Source: a bacterium
GTDB lineage: Bacteria; Bacillota; Clostridia; Oscillospirales; Acutalibacteraceae
Assembly: GCA_020625875.1 (NCBI GenBank)
Contig: JAHLAX010000032.1
Coordinates: forward strand, 1-64,000
DNA: 64,000 nt
Reading direction: 5' to 3'
Part shown: one piece after another, positions 7,215-16,238 of the stretch
Layout of the letters: every line of letters begins with the position of its first letter
Position numbering within the stretch: position 1 is the stretch's first letter
Program-made: the position numbers and the translations under genes
The notes under the pieces: model-generated
The model's input: only the letters and a program-made list of their open reading frames with translations
What the model was told of the DNA's origin: nothing
The model's database searches: none

Positions 7215-7652
7215 ATGAAAAAGGCGGTTTTAATCGTTATATCCGTACTCGCGCTGCTATTATGCGGTTGTCAGACAAAGGAGCAGAATAATATGAATAA
7301 CTCAGATAATAAGACAGTTTTATTTATAAACGGAGTTAATGACGCTGATGTGTGGATATTGCCTCAGACGAAGGCGAACCTCAAGACCACCGTGTGGGGA
7401 AAGGCTACAGCCTCAAAAGTCAAAAAAGGCGAAAGCCGTCAGGCTCCGCTGTGTGAGGCGGGGGACAACGGTCATTTTCTTTTCAGAATGATAGACACCG
7501 ACAGCTTTTATTATTCCGCTAATGACCTTGCGCTTGAAGCGGACTGGACATTGGAGATAAAAGAAAACGATTCGCGCGATATTACGCTCATAGTTACGGA
7601 TAAAAACGGTGAGTTAAAAAACAAATATGAAGTGTTCGCGGCAAAGTTGTAA
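7215..7652 (+). CDS. Small lipoprotein of unknown function
   Basis: This 145-residue protein has a signal peptide ending in the lipobox LLCGC, so it should be lipid-anchored on the outer face of the membrane. The mature part has a beta-rich look (TVLFINGVNDADVWILPQT), with a charged C-terminal portion. The start ATG 7215 has GAGGAG at 7203-7208. It has its own promoter and stands alone between the adhesin-like gene and the zinc-ribbon genes. The family was not recognised. Confidence 0.8.
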   Translation: MKKAVLIVISVLALLLCGCQTKEQNNMNNSDNKTVLFINGVNDADVWILPQTKANLKTTVWGKATASKVKKGESRQAPLCEAGDNGHFLFRMIDTDSFYYSANDLALEADWTLEIKENDSRDITLIVTDKNGELKNKYEVFAAKL

Positions 7653-7669
7653 TCGCCGCAAAATAATGA

Positions 7670-7698
7670 TTGATTTTCATACATCCATATTATATAAT
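7670..7698 (+). promoter_or_regulatory. Promoter of the zinc-ribbon membrane protein gene
   Basis: TTGATT (7670-7675) and a perfect TATAAT (7693-7698) are spaced 17 bases apart. Confidence 0.75.
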
Positions 7699-7729
7699 AA
7701 ACGTAGTAAAGCCAAGAGGAGGTTTTTAT

Positions 7730-8737
7730 ATGGAAGAATATACAAACACAAATTCGAACGATACAGTTCAGAACGGCGCTCCGCTCAGGTATTGCACACA
7801 GTGCGGCGCTCCTGTTTATGACGAAGCTGTGGGTTGCCCGAATTGTGACGTGCAACAGACTCAGGTTGTCAGCCCCGCGGTTACATATACAGAGCCGATA
7901 ACTCAGTATGTTCCGCAGCCGATTGATACTGTGCCTGAAAAGCCGAGCGGAAAACCTAATCTGTTGGTAGTACTGATTCTTTCAGCGGCTGCTGTGGGAA
8001 CTTTTCTGATTGTAAGATTATTTAACATAGGCGCTACAATTACAAGTCTGGGTTATTTTTTCAACGGAACGGATATTACATATCTGAACTCGGTTCTGAA
8101 CGATACAATATGCGATCTGCTGTTCTGTATGGCGGGATTGTTTATGGTTTTGTTTGTTGCTGTGGGTTACAAAAAGCAGCCGATTAATACCAAGTTTGTC
8201 GCTTTATCGTTCCTTTTTATGGCGATTTACTCTATTCTTCAGGTTACAGAGTACCCTGTCGCGTTAATTATGATGGGCGTTAAAGGTTATAGCCACTCAG
8301 TTGACGGATACGCGATTTTGTTGATGGTCCTTGATGTGGGTAAAGCGGTTCTGTTCTTTATCACTGCTCTCAATCTCTTTAAAGGCAGATTCAATAAGAT
8401 AATGGCAATAATAGCCGCAGGCGCTTATATTGTCTCGCTGTTATTCGCGATTACAAGCGTTTCTTATATTTCAGGGATGTTCTATTTCCTCGCGAATTCG
8501 GCTTTCGCGGCGGCGATGCTTATATTCGCGTTAATGTTCAAGCCTGACGCCGAGCCTGTTCCTGTAGCGGCTCCCGCGGCGGATTCGTATATGACCGACG
8601 ATACTGTGGCTGAGCTTCCGACAGCTGAGATTCCTGCGATCGAAGCGTCGATAGAAGAGGCTCCCGCGGCTGAAGCTCCTGTAGCGGATGTCCCCGAGGA
8701 ACAGCCTGTTGAAGCGGAAATACCGCCAACTGAATAA
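7730..8737 (+). CDS. Zinc-ribbon multi-pass membrane protein
   Basis: The start ATG 7730 follows AGAGGAGG. The 335-residue product begins with a zinc ribbon, YCTQCGAPVYDEAVGCPNC, at about residues 23-41. A Pro-rich linker leads to about six hydrophobic segments between residues 80 and 280. The last 55 residues are Ala/Pro/Glu-rich and acidic (AAPAADS, EEAPAAEAPVADVPEEQP). The zinc ribbon is of the short N-terminal type often seen on cytoplasmic ends of Firmicutes membrane proteins. Function is unknown. The next gene, 26 bases downstream, also encodes a zinc-ribbon protein, so the two are probably co-transcribed. Confidence 0.8.
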   Translation: MEEYTNTNSNDTVQNGAPLRYCTQCGAPVYDEAVGCPNCDVQQTQVVSPAVTYTEPITQYVPQPIDTVPEKPSGKPNLLVVLILSAAAVGTFLIVRLFNIGATITSLGYFFNGTDITYLNSVLNDTICDLLFCMAGLFMVLFVAVGYKKQPINTKFVALSFLFMAIYSILQVTEYPVALIMMGVKGYSHSVDGYAILLMVLDVGKAVLFFITALNLFKGRFNKIMAIIAAGAYIVSLLFAITSVSYISGMFYFLANSAFAAAMLIFALMFKPDAEPVPVAAPAADSYMTDDTVAELPTAEIPAIEASIEEAPAAEAPVADVPEEQPVEAEIPPTE

Positions 8738-8763
8738 TTATTATATAGCAAAGGAGTTTAGTT

Positions 8764-9198
8764 ATGGCATATAAAAGAGCTGGTTGGCATAGCGGACTTA
8801 CTTATCAGCAGGTATGCCCGTATTGCAGAACTGTAGTAAGATATAACGATTACAGCCTTGGATTCAGGGCTTGGTATCCCGACGGATTTGTATATTGTCC
8901 GAGGTGCAATAAGCCTCTCAGGCATCACGAGGGACACGCGATTAACGAGGACGGTTCGCCTTATTACACCACACCCGTTACAGCCTACGGACAGCCAATT
9001 CAGCAGGCTGGTCAGGCTGTACAGCAACCTGTGCAGCAGCCCGTACAACAGCCTGTTCAGCAGCCGTTACAGCAACCTGTTCAACAACCTGTTCAGCAGG
9101 AACCTCAGGTTGAAAAGGGCGAGTGTCCCAACTGCGGCAAGGCGTTTGACAAAGGCGTTGACCATTTCTGCAGCGGATGCGGAACAAAATTAGATTAA
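8764..9198 (+). CDS. Double zinc-ribbon protein with QQPV repeats
   Basis: This 144-residue protein has CPYC...CPRC (about residues 18-52) at the N-terminus and a classic zinc ribbon CPNCGKAFDKGVDHFCSGCG at the end. Between them lies a low-complexity linker of tandem QQPV units (about residues 79-112). There is no membrane segment, so it is probably cytoplasmic and may bind partners through the ribbons. The start ATG 8764 has AAGGAG upstream. A very similar QQPV linker occurs in the zinc-ribbon membrane protein at 41940, suggesting a shared modular design. Function is unknown. Confidence 0.82.
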   Translation: MAYKRAGWHSGLTYQQVCPYCRTVVRYNDYSLGFRAWYPDGFVYCPRCNKPLRHHEGHAINEDGSPYYTTPVTAYGQPIQQAGQAVQQPVQQPVQQPVQQPLQQPVQQPVQQEPQVEKGECPNCGKAFDKGVDHFCSGCGTKLD

Positions 9199-9208
9199 TC
9201 TCTATGTG

Positions 9209-9239
9209 AATCAGCGTCGTTTTTTCGGCGCTGATTTTT
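9209..9239 (+). terminator. Rho-independent terminator
   Basis: AATCAGCGTCG (9209-9219) pairs with CGGCGCTGATT (9226-9236), with one G-T pair, followed by TTT. Confidence 0.85.
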
Positions 9240-9244
9240 AATGC

Positions 9245-9273
9245 TTGATTTTAGGGTAGCGTTATGGTAGAAT
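9245..9273 (+). promoter_or_regulatory. Promoter of ilvD
   Basis: TTGATT (9245-9250) and TAGAAT (9268-9273) are spaced 17 bases apart. No T-box leader or attenuator was seen between the promoter and the start codon. Confidence 0.7.
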
Positions 9274-9312
9274 TATTTGTGGATTTTTATAATGAAAAGG
9301 CAGGTTTTTAAT

Positions 9313-10968
9313 ATGAGATCAGATTTAATGAAAACAGGCGCCACACGCGCGCCTCAGCGTTCGTTATTAAAAGCAATCGGACTGACAAACGAGGAGATTA
9401 AACGCCCGTTTATCGCGGTTGTCAACTCAAAGAGCGACTATATCCCCGGTCATAAGCACCTTGACGATATTGCGGCAAAGGTTATGGACGGTATCCGCAA
9501 CGCGGGCGGCGTTCCGTTCGAGTTCAATACAATCGGCGTTTGCGACGGTCTGGCTATGAACCATAAGGGTATGAAGTACAGCCTCTGCTCGCGCGAGCTT
9601 ATCGCCGATTCAATTGAGGTTATGCTCACGGCTCATCCGCTTGACGCTGTTGTGTTTATCCCCAACTGTGACAAGATTACCCCCGGTATGCTGCTTGCCG
9701 CCTGCCGCCTTAATCTTCCGTCAATCTTCGTTTCGGGCGGCCCTATGCTCCCCGGCGAGTACAAAGGCGAAAGATACGGACTTTCCGAGATGTTTGAGTT
9801 CGTAGGCTCTCACGCCGCGGGCAAAATCACCGATGAGGAGCTCGAGGCGTATGAAGACCACGCTTGTCCCACATGCGGCTCCTGCTCGGGTATGTATACA
9901 GCTAACTCTATGAACTGCCTCACCGAGGCTATCGGTATGGGGCTCCCCGGTAACGGCACACGCCCCGCGATTTCAGGCGCGCGCCGCGCTCTCGCTCAGG
10001 AAGCGGGCGAACAGATTATGGAGCTTTTAAAGAACGACATCCGTCCCCGCGACATCATCACAAAGGAGAGTCTCGAAAACGCTCTGCGCTGCGAGATGGC
10101 TCTCGGCTGTTCAAGTAATACAGTATTGCATCTGCTCGCTATCGCGTACGAGGCGGGCATCCCCGTTGACATCAATGTTATAGACGAAATCAGCAAGACA
10201 ACTCCCCAGATTTGTAAGCTCAACCCCGCGGGCAAGATTTTTATCACCGACCTCAACGAGATGGGTGGTATCCCCGCTGTTATGAAAGAGCTCTCAAAGA
10301 AGGGTATTATCAATGAGGACTGCGTGACCGTAAAGGGTACTGTAGGCGAGCGTATCAAGGACGCTCCCGCTCCCGACGGCGAGGTTATCCACACTGTTGA
10401 GAATCCGCTCAGACAGGACGGCGGTATCGCGATTCTGTTCGGCAACATTGCTCCCGACGGCGCTGTTGTAAAGCAGGGCGCGGTTGCTCCCGAAATGATG
10501 CAGAACACAGGTCCCGCCCGTGTATTCGACAGCGAAGAGGACGCGTGTGAGGCTATCTACGGCGGCAAGATTAACGCTGGCGATATTGTTGTTATCCGCT
10601 ATGAGGGGCCCAAGGGCGGTCCAGGTATGAGAGAGATGCTCGCTCCTACCTCCGCTCTGGTTGGTATGGGGCTCGACAGCTCTGTATCGCTGATTACCGA
10701 CGGACGTTTCAGCGGCGCTACAAAGGGCGCGGCTGTAGGTCATGTTAGCCCCGAGGCTGCTTCGGGCGGTATGATCGGTATCATCGAGGAGGGCGACAAA
10801 GTCACTGTTGATATTACCAACCGCAAGCTTACGCTCCACGTTGACGACGCTGTTATCGAGGAGAGAAAGAAGAAATTTACTCCCAAGCAGAAGGAGCTCG
10901 ACGGCTACATTAAGCGCTACGCCAAGCTCGTAACCTCAGGCTCAACAGGCGCGGTATTTGAAAAGTAA
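9313..10968 (+). CDS. ilvD: Dihydroxy-acid dehydratase
   Basis: IlvD converts 2,3-dihydroxy-isovalerate and its methyl homologue to the 2-keto acids in valine, isoleucine and leucine synthesis. From the ATG at 9313 (AAGGCAGG upstream) the product has 551 residues, the usual length. The upstream ATG at 9292 has no ribosome site. The iron-sulfur and metal-binding stretches are intact: [10 protein letters not shown] and [19 protein letters not shown]. The C-terminal [20 protein letters not shown] is also typical. It stands alone with its own promoter; no other branched-chain synthesis gene is in the window. Confidence 0.97.
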   Translation: MRSDLMKTGATRAPQRSLLKAIGLTNEEIKRPFIAVVNSKSDYIPGHKHLDDIAAKVMDGIRNAGGVPFEFNTIGVCDGLAMNHKGMKYSLCSRELIADSIEVMLTAHPLDAVVFIPNCDKITPGMLLAACRLNLPSIFVSGGPMLPGEYKGERYGLSEMFEFVGSHAAGKITDEELEAYEDHACPTCGSCSGMYTANSMNCLTEAIGMGLPGNGTRPAISGARRALAQEAGEQIMELLKNDIRPRDIITKESLENALRCEMALGCSSNTVLHLLAIAYEAGIPVDINVIDEISKTTPQICKLNPAGKIFITDLNEMGGIPAVMKELSKKGIINEDCVTVKGTVGERIKDAPAPDGEVIHTVENPLRQDGGIAILFGNIAPDGAVVKQGAVAPEMMQNTGPARVFDSEEDACEAIYGGKINAGDIVVIRYEGPKGGPGMREMLAPTSALVGMGLDSSVSLITDGRFSGATKGAAVGHVSPEAASGGMIGIIEEGDKVTVDITNRKLTLHVDDAVIEERKKKFTPKQKELDGYIKRYAKLVTSGSTGAVFEK

Positions 10969-10980
10969 TTCGCAAAAGAA

Positions 10981-11137
10981 AAGGCTTCCCCCTGTGGGGG
11001 AAGCTGTCACGGAGCTTGCGGAGTGACTGATGAGGGCAGGCATACAATAGTTATTTGTATAAGTAAGTATGATTTAAAAGGCCCTCATCCGACTTCGCTG
11101 CGCTCAGCCACCTTCCCCCAACGGGGAAGGCTTTTTT
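10981..11137. repeat. MITE-like inverted-repeat element, copy 1
   Basis: The ends are hairpins of their own (CTTCCCCCTGTGGGGGAAG and CCTTCCCCCAACGGGGAAGG) and are inverted relative to each other. The inner parts, GACTGATGAGGG and CCCTCATCCG, are also inverted. A diverged copy lies at 25346-25537 and a half copy at 31611-31676. It sits between the convergent ends of ilvD and the HAD gene, where its T-tailed right hairpin can also act as a terminator. No open reading frame lies inside, so movement would need an outside transposase. Confidence 0.7.
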
Positions 11138-11139
11138 TA

Positions 11140-11718
11140 TTATCTTTTAACTTCTTTATTCTTGAACTTCCATTCGCTGATGTCGTTGCCTTTGACCATA
11201 AAAGCTTTTTTGCTCATTTTGGCGAGCGGCTCATCGTTGTAGCTGTCCGAGTAAAACTCGTCAATTTCTTCGCCGAACTGCTCCTTGAACAGCTTTACCT
11301 TTTCATCGCCGTGGCAGTTTTCACCCGTGTACTTGCCTGTTTTTACATCTACGCGCGAGGCGATAAGATGCTTTACACCGAGATAATCACAAATAGGCTT
11401 CAGTAGAAAGTATGGGGAAGCGGAAATTACCAAATCATCAGGCATCTGCTGTTTTTTGTACCACATTTTAATCTTACTTTTGTTTGCTTTCCAGAAGTCC
11501 GTAATATCCTTCTCGGCGTCAATTTTGGTGAGAAAGCGGTACATATTCTCTTTCATAATTGTTTTTGTACCGATATTGAGCACATAATATCTGACGGCGC
11601 CCTTAACAAGCGGAAACGCGAGATGAAAAATCCCCTTGTGCCGCTTTAAACAAAAGAGGTAAAAATCCATCGTGGAATCGCCGTCATATATAGTTTTGTC
11701 AAAATCATAAACATTCAT
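11140..11718 (-). CDS. HAD-superfamily (subfamily IB) phosphatase
   Basis: This 192-residue protein carries the HAD motifs: motif I VYDFDKTIYDGDST at the N-terminus, motif II ISASP at about residue 99, and motif III with DSYNDEP near residue 158. It resembles SerB/HAD-IB hydrolases, which remove phosphate from small molecules through an aspartyl-phosphate. The substrate cannot be told from the sequence. The four-helix cap region lies between motifs I and II. It is a single gene with its own promoter at 11755-11783, converging on ilvD. Confidence 0.85.
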   Translation of the reverse strand: MNVYDFDKTIYDGDSTMDFYLFCLKRHKGIFHLAFPLVKGAVRYYVLNIGTKTIMKENMYRFLTKIDAEKDITDFWKANKSKIKMWYKKQQMPDDLVISASPYFLLKPICDYLGVKHLIASRVDVKTGKYTGENCHGDEKVKLFKEQFGEEIDEFYSDSYNDEPLAKMSKKAFMVKGNDISEWKFKNKEVKR

Positions 11719-11754
11719 ATTGTCATCAACCCGTTTTTATCTAGTTTAGTATTA

Positions 11755-11783
11755 ATTATAGATTAAAAACCGTTAAATTTCAA
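11755..11783 (-). promoter_or_regulatory. Promoter of the HAD phosphatase gene
   Basis: On the minus strand, TTGAAA (11778-11783) and TATAAT (11755-11760) are spaced 17 bases apart. Confidence 0.75.
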
Positions 11784-11811
11784 CCATAATCAGATTTATT
11801 GCCGCTAAGTC

Positions 11812-11840
11812 TTGTTCTTTTTTTTATTTTGTAGTATAAT
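11812..11840 (+). promoter_or_regulatory. Promoter of the DUF5685 operon
   Basis: TTGTTC (11812-11817) and a perfect TATAAT (11835-11840) are spaced 17 bases apart, 27 bases before the first start codon. Confidence 0.75.
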
Positions 11841-11866
11841 GATTATAAGTATGTATAAGGGGTAAT

Positions 11867-12727
11867 ATGGTGTTCGGCTATATCAGGATTCAAAAAAGCG
11901 AATTGCTTGTTCGTGAATATGACGCTTACAAATCTGTTTATTGCGGACTTTGCAAGCAGATGGGCAGGGATTATTCCCGCCTCTCGCGCCTGATTCTGAG
12001 CTACGACTGCACCTTTTACGCGTTATTGCTTATGTCGCTGAGGCGATCCTGCGAGGGCTTTAACGACGGCAGATGCAGGTTTAATCCTCTGAAAAAATGC
12101 AAATTTTGTGACTGTGGTGACGACGCTGTTTCAAAAGCGGCGGCGCTGAGTGTGATTCTGGCTTATTACAAGCTGATTGACAACATCGAGGACAGCGGCT
12201 TTTTTAAACGCTTAGGCTGCAAGCTGATTCGACCGTTCTTTTCACGTTGGCGCAAAAAAGCGCTTGACCGTTATAACGAGATTGATAAAATCGCCTCTGA
12301 TATGATGAAGGCGCAAAAAAGCGCCGAGCTTATTCCCGACTGTTCGCTCGATATGGCGGCGGACCCCACGGCTTCAATGCTCGCGCGGGTGCTTGAGCTT
12401 GAGGCGGTGGACGAGGCGCAAAGGCGCATTCTCAGCCAAATCGGTTACGGCCTCGGCAGGTTTATATATCTGGTTGACGCCGCGGACGATTATGAGGATG
12501 ACGTAAAGTCTGGCAGTTTCAACCCTTTTAAAAATAATGATGAGGGTTTATTCGAAACAGTAAACAACAATCTTTCCCAGGCTCTCGCGTCTGTTTATGA
12601 CGCGTACAATCTGTTGGAGCTTGTGGACTTTAAAGGAATAATAGACAATGTAATTCTCAGAGGCTTGCCGTCGGTGCAGGCTGAGATTACACGGAAGGTA
12701 AAGGTGAACAATGAAAGATCCGTATGA
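11867..12727 (+). CDS. DUF5685 family protein
   Basis: This 286-residue, Cys-rich, mostly helical protein opens with [29 protein letters not shown], the usual start of DUF5685 proteins. Several Cys residues ([20 protein letters not shown]) could bind a metal. Asp-rich helices ([14 protein letters not shown], and [10 protein letters not shown]) recall the metal-binding helices of isoprenoid synthase-like folds, but I cannot confirm that. The ribosome site is AAGGGG. It overlaps the J-domain gene by 17 bases, so the two are translationally coupled. Function is unknown. Confidence 0.75.
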   Translation: MVFGYIRIQKSELLVREYDAYKSVYCGLCKQMGRDYSRLSRLILSYDCTFYALLLMSLRRSCEGFNDGRCRFNPLKKCKFCDCGDDAVSKAAALSVILAYYKLIDNIEDSGFFKRLGCKLIRPFFSRWRKKALDRYNEIDKIASDMMKAQKSAELIPDCSLDMAADPTASMLARVLELEAVDEAQRRILSQIGYGLGRFIYLVDAADDYEDDVKSGSFNPFKNNDEGLFETVNNNLSQALASVYDAYNLLELVDFKGIIDNVILRGLPSVQAEITRKVKVNNERSV

Positions 12728-13307
12728 GGTATTGGGCGTTTCGAGAGGCGCCTCCGAGAGCGAGATTAAAGCGGCTTACCGCGAGCTCGCTAAAAAATAT
12801 CATCCTGATAATTATCAGGACAGCCCCTTGGCGGATTTAGCCGAGGAAAAAATGAAAGAAGTCAATGAAGCTTACGATGCTATTTTGCAGGAGAAGAAGA
12901 ACGGCGGTTCCTCCTCGGGCAATTCTTACGGTGGTTCCGCGGGTTATAACCCCTCGAGCGAGTACGCCAACGTTCGTATGCTGATTCAGCAGAACAGGCT
13001 TGACGAAGCGGAGAGAATCCTCGATGGCGTTACGGGCGACCACAGCGCTGAGTGGTATTTCCTCAGGGGAATGTGCTATTACAGACGAGGTTGGGCTCAG
13101 CAGGCGGCGCAGTATTTTCAGCGCGCGTGCACAATGGAACCCAACAATATGGAATATCGTCAGGCGCTCAACAATATGAACCGTCAACAGGGCTTCGGCT
13201 ACGGCGGCTATAACACTACAAATATGAATCAGGGCAGCCAGTGCGGCGTTTGTGATGTTTGCGCGGGACTTATGTGTATGGACTGCCTGTGCAGGGGATG
13301 CTGTTGA
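12711..13307 (+). CDS. J-domain protein with TPR-like middle and Cys-rich tail
   Basis: The first 65 residues are a J domain ([21 protein letters not shown]) with the essential HPD in KKYHPDNY, so it should stimulate an Hsp70 (DnaK). A Gly/Ser-rich linker follows, then a helical TPR-like stretch at about residues 85-155 ([34 protein letters not shown]). The last residues are strongly Cys-rich ([21 protein letters not shown]), possibly metal-binding or a redox centre. It lacks the zinc fingers and substrate domain of true DnaJ. It lies between a DUF5685 protein and an ECF-like membrane protein, with overlapping ends on both sides. Confidence 0.85.
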   Translation: MKDPYEVLGVSRGASESEIKAAYRELAKKYHPDNYQDSPLADLAEEKMKEVNEAYDAILQEKKNGGSSSGNSYGGSAGYNPSSEYANVRMLIQQNRLDEAERILDGVTGDHSAEWYFLRGMCYYRRGWAQQAAQYFQRACTMEPNNMEYRQALNNMNRQQGFGYGGYNTTNMNQGSQCGVCDVCAGLMCMDCLCRGCC

Positions 13308-13846
13308 TGAAAAGGGATACTTTCAGAACCGCGTTTTGCGGGCTGATTACGGCGTTCGCGTTTGTGCTGATGCTGCTGACTAATCTTGTCCCTGTTGGTA
13401 CATACGCGTTTCCGTGCCTTGCGGGAATGGTTCTTGTGACGGTTGTAATAGAGTTCGGCTGGAAATGGGCTCTCGGTTCTTACGCCGCCATTTCGCTGTT
13501 GTCAATCTTTCTGGCGGGAGATAAAGAGGCGGTAGTTTATTTTGTCGCTTTCTTCGGCTTTTATCCCATAATAAAAAGCCTTATTGAGAGGCTCCCGTCA
13601 AGAGTGATTCAGTATATTATAAAATACTCGGTGTTTACCGTGTGTATGATAGGCGCGTTTTTGGTGTGCAAATTTGTGCTTATGCTCCCCGACGACGATT
13701 TCACCATATCGGGAATGTATATTCCGTGGGTGTTCCTTATTGCGGGAGAAATTGTATTTATCGTATATGATTTGGCTGTAACTGTGATAGTCACCAATTA
13801 TATAAACAGAATCAGGGGTAAGTTATTTAAAGATTCTTTTAAGTGA
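13307..13846 (+). CDS. ECF-type S-component-like membrane protein
   Basis: The start is the ATG at 13307 in the overlap TGATG with the J-domain gene, with AGGGGATG as ribosome site; the longer open frame upstream is a shadow of the J-domain tail. The 179-residue product has five or six membrane helices and the pattern of substrate-binding components of energy-coupling factor transporters (TFRTAFCGLITAFAFVLML at the start, and a late conserved VFLIAGEIVF segment). No ATPase or T component is nearby, so it would share those encoded elsewhere. The substrate is unknown. Confidence 0.55.
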   Translation: MKRDTFRTAFCGLITAFAFVLMLLTNLVPVGTYAFPCLAGMVLVTVVIEFGWKWALGSYAAISLLSIFLAGDKEAVVYFVAFFGFYPIIKSLIERLPSRVIQYIIKYSVFTVCMIGAFLVCKFVLMLPDDDFTISGMYIPWVFLIAGEIVFIVYDLAVTVIVTNYINRIRGKLFKDSFK

Positions 13847-13872
13847 TTTGGAAGTTTAAAGAAGGTTTAGGT

Positions 13873-16170
13873 ATGAGAAAATTTAGAAAATTCTCGGTAT
13901 TGTTGCTGATAATCGCGGCGTTTTTGGTGTCGGCGGCGGTTTTCCCCGCTTCGGCGGCTAACGCGCATCCTAAGGCGACAATTAAAACGTCTGATGTCAA
14001 CCTGCGCGCGGGCGCGGGCACAAGCTATAATATAATCGGCAATATGACAAAAGACGAAAAGGTAACGCTTCTGGACGGCAGGCTGTTCAATAAGGAATGG
14101 TATCATATCAAGAAATCAGACGGCGTTAAAGGCTATGTTCATCAGGATTATCTGTCAATCAACAAGAATCAGTTGTATATTGTTGATGCTGTGAACGTGT
14201 ATGCCGGTTACGCGGCTACATACCGTAATTTTGTAAACACAACCGAGCACGAAGCTGTATGGTCAAGCTCCGACAAGACAATTGCTACCGTCAGCGCGGG
14301 CAAGGTGACTCCCCACAAAGCGGGCACCGTCACAATTACCGTTCACGCTGGGGATAAGAAAGTTAAGTCTAAGCTGACCGTAAAAAAGGCGACGGTCACT
14401 CTTGATAAAAAGTCTTTGACGATATATACGGACGACAGTCCCGTCAAGCTTAAGGCGAAGTGCGCCAAAGCCGTTACATTCACAAGCTCGAAAAAAACAG
14501 TCGCGACAGTAAGCAATAAGGGAGTTGTAACTCCCAAGGGAGCGGGTACGACCAAGATTAAAGCCGCGAGTAAATCAGGCGAAGCTGTCTGTACCGTAAC
14601 GGTGAAAAAGCGCGTTATTACGCTTAAGTGCCTCAAGTCCGCTATGTATACCGATAACTACGACATTATCACACCCTCGGGCGGCAAAGAAGCGTATACG
14701 TTCAAGAGCAGCAATAAAAATATTGTTAAAGTTGACAGAAACGGCTGGGTACACGCTGTCGGTTCAGGTAAAGCCACGGTCACTATAACCAGCGGCAAGC
14801 TTAAAAAGACAAAAACTTACAACATAAAAGCGGGTTCTCTGGTAAGCCTTTCAAACCTGAAGGGTAATGTTAACGCGGGCAAAACGCTATATGTTAAGTC
14901 ATTTACAAGCGGAGTAAAATGGAAAACAAGCGACTCCAAAATCGCCACTGTCAATGGCGGATATGTGCTCGGCAAAAAGAAGGGCAAGGTTATTATTTCC
15001 GCGTCCACTTCAAAGGGCGCCAAGGATTGCGTTGTTACCGTTAAGGGCGCGGAACCCGTAAGGTTCGTTTATACATCCAACAACTCGGCTTTTAAAGGGA
15101 AAACCTTTAAGCTTTACGCCATTACCGATACATTAAGAACGAATGTAAAGTTCAAAATTACACGCTCTGACGGAAAGAAAAAGTGGATAACAAAAACCAC
15201 CAAGACCACAAGCTCAGGGCGCTATATTTGGACAGGCGAAACGGATTTGAAGAAAGCGGGCGTTTATACCATAAATGCCTACGCTCACAAAAAAGGTACA
15301 AAATGGGCGACCTCTGACGGCGGCGAAACCAATTTTATTGTCAACAGTTACACGAGCAGAGCTACTCCTACCTTCGCTCAAAAGAGAGTAACCACATCGC
15401 TGCTCAAGAACATCGCGCAGTTTGAGGGATTTCTGCCCAAGGTCGAGGCAGACCAGCTGGTCGCGGATTCGCCCACAGTCGGCTACGGTCACGTTACATA
15501 CGCGGGCACAACCTTCTATAACGGTATGACCAAGAAAGAAGCCTTTGCCTTTTTGACCAAGGATATTAATAATTCAGGCTATACAATCAGAGTCAATAAG
15601 TTACTCAAGGATAACAAAATCAAGTTTACTCAGTCGCAGTTTGACGCGCTTGTGGACTTCTCTTACAACCTCGGGCCGTACGCTATTGAGAACGATAACG
15701 ACCTTATGAATGTGCTCAAAAACACCTACGGCAAGACGTCAAATAAACTAAAAGGTTATATAAGAGTTACGTCCTCGCCGCTTAAGAAGACCGCCGCGTC
15801 CGACGCGAAAACATTAAAAACTCTCGCGCCTAACGCAACAGTCACTTTGAGCTCGACTAAGGTTTATAACAATAGCTGGTACAAGGTCAAGACTACTGAC
15901 GGCACAGAAGGCTATGTTAAAACGTCGCATATCGAAAGACGCACAACCGATACCAAAACTCGGGACCTTCGAAACATAAATTACAACTCTTTAAAATCAA
16001 ACATTCTTCCGTATCATCACGCCAGCGGCAGTTGCTATTGGGGCTTGCTGTACAGAAGAATTGATGAAATAGAGATGTTCTATTTCCGTGATTATACGGT
16101 TGACGGAGCCAATAACGACTATAATATGAAGTATTACTGCTCCAGAAACAAGAGCTTCGGAATGGGATAA
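13873..16170 (+). CDS. Secreted SH3/Ig-like/GH24 lysozyme with an inserted SH3 domain
   Basis: The start is the ATG at 13873 (GAAGG upstream), giving 765 residues. After a signal peptide (about 1-29) come a bacterial SH3 domain (about 35-95, TSDVNLRAGAGTSYNIIG), four Big_2-type Ig-like repeats (about 100-395, WSSSDKTIATVSAGKVTP and similar), a linker domain, and a GH24 lysozyme-like domain from about 510. Lysozyme features are FEGF, TVGYGHV and FDALVDFSYNLG. The expected closing segment GLLYRRIDEIEMF appears only near residue 725. A second SH3 domain (about 628-690, KGYIRVTSSPL...GYVKTSHI) lies between, as if inserted into the catalytic domain. It probably acts on peptidoglycan outside the cell. 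Confidence 0.85.
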   Translation: MRKFRKFSVLLLIIAAFLVSAAVFPASAANAHPKATIKTSDVNLRAGAGTSYNIIGNMTKDEKVTLLDGRLFNKEWYHIKKSDGVKGYVHQDYLSINKNQLYIVDAVNVYAGYAATYRNFVNTTEHEAVWSSSDKTIATVSAGKVTPHKAGTVTITVHAGDKKVKSKLTVKKATVTLDKKSLTIYTDDSPVKLKAKCAKAVTFTSSKKTVATVSNKGVVTPKGAGTTKIKAASKSGEAVCTVTVKKRVITLKCLKSAMYTDNYDIITPSGGKEAYTFKSSNKNIVKVDRNGWVHAVGSGKATVTITSGKLKKTKTYNIKAGSLVSLSNLKGNVNAGKTLYVKSFTSGVKWKTSDSKIATVNGGYVLGKKKGKVIISASTSKGAKDCVVTVKGAEPVRFVYTSNNSAFKGKTFKLYAITDTLRTNVKFKITRSDGKKKWITKTTKTTSSGRYIWTGETDLKKAGVYTINAYAHKKGTKWATSDGGETNFIVNSYTSRATPTFAQKRVTTSLLKNIAQFEGFLPKVEADQLVADSPTVGYGHVTYAGTTFYNGMTKKEAFAFLTKDINNSGYTIRVNKLLKDNKIKFTQSQFDALVDFSYNLGPYAIENDNDLMNVLKNTYGKTSNKLKGYIRVTSSPLKKTAASDAKTLKTLAPNATVTLSSTKVYNNSWYKVKTTDGTEGYVKTSHIERRTTDTKTRDLRNINYNSLKSNILPYHHASGSCYWGLLYRRIDEIEMFYFRDYTVDGANNDYNMKYYCSRNKSFGMG

Positions 16171-16238
16171 GCCAATGGTATAATTAAACTTTCCGCCGCA
16201 TACTCTTTTTTAGGACAAACCTATGAAAGAGTGATAAA

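Noticed and set aside
8997-9110. QQPV-coding repeats considered as a CRISPR or integron repeat
   Set aside because: The repeats keep the reading frame of a protein linker and have a codon-based period.
9240-9312. T-box or leader-peptide control of ilvD
   Set aside because: Only about 40 bases separate the promoter from the start codon, with no T-box motif or attenuator.
15361-16170. Lysozyme gene as evidence of a prophage
   Set aside because: The protein has a signal peptide and Ig-like and SH3 domains and is flanked by chromosomal genes; no phage structural gene, integrase or holin is nearby.
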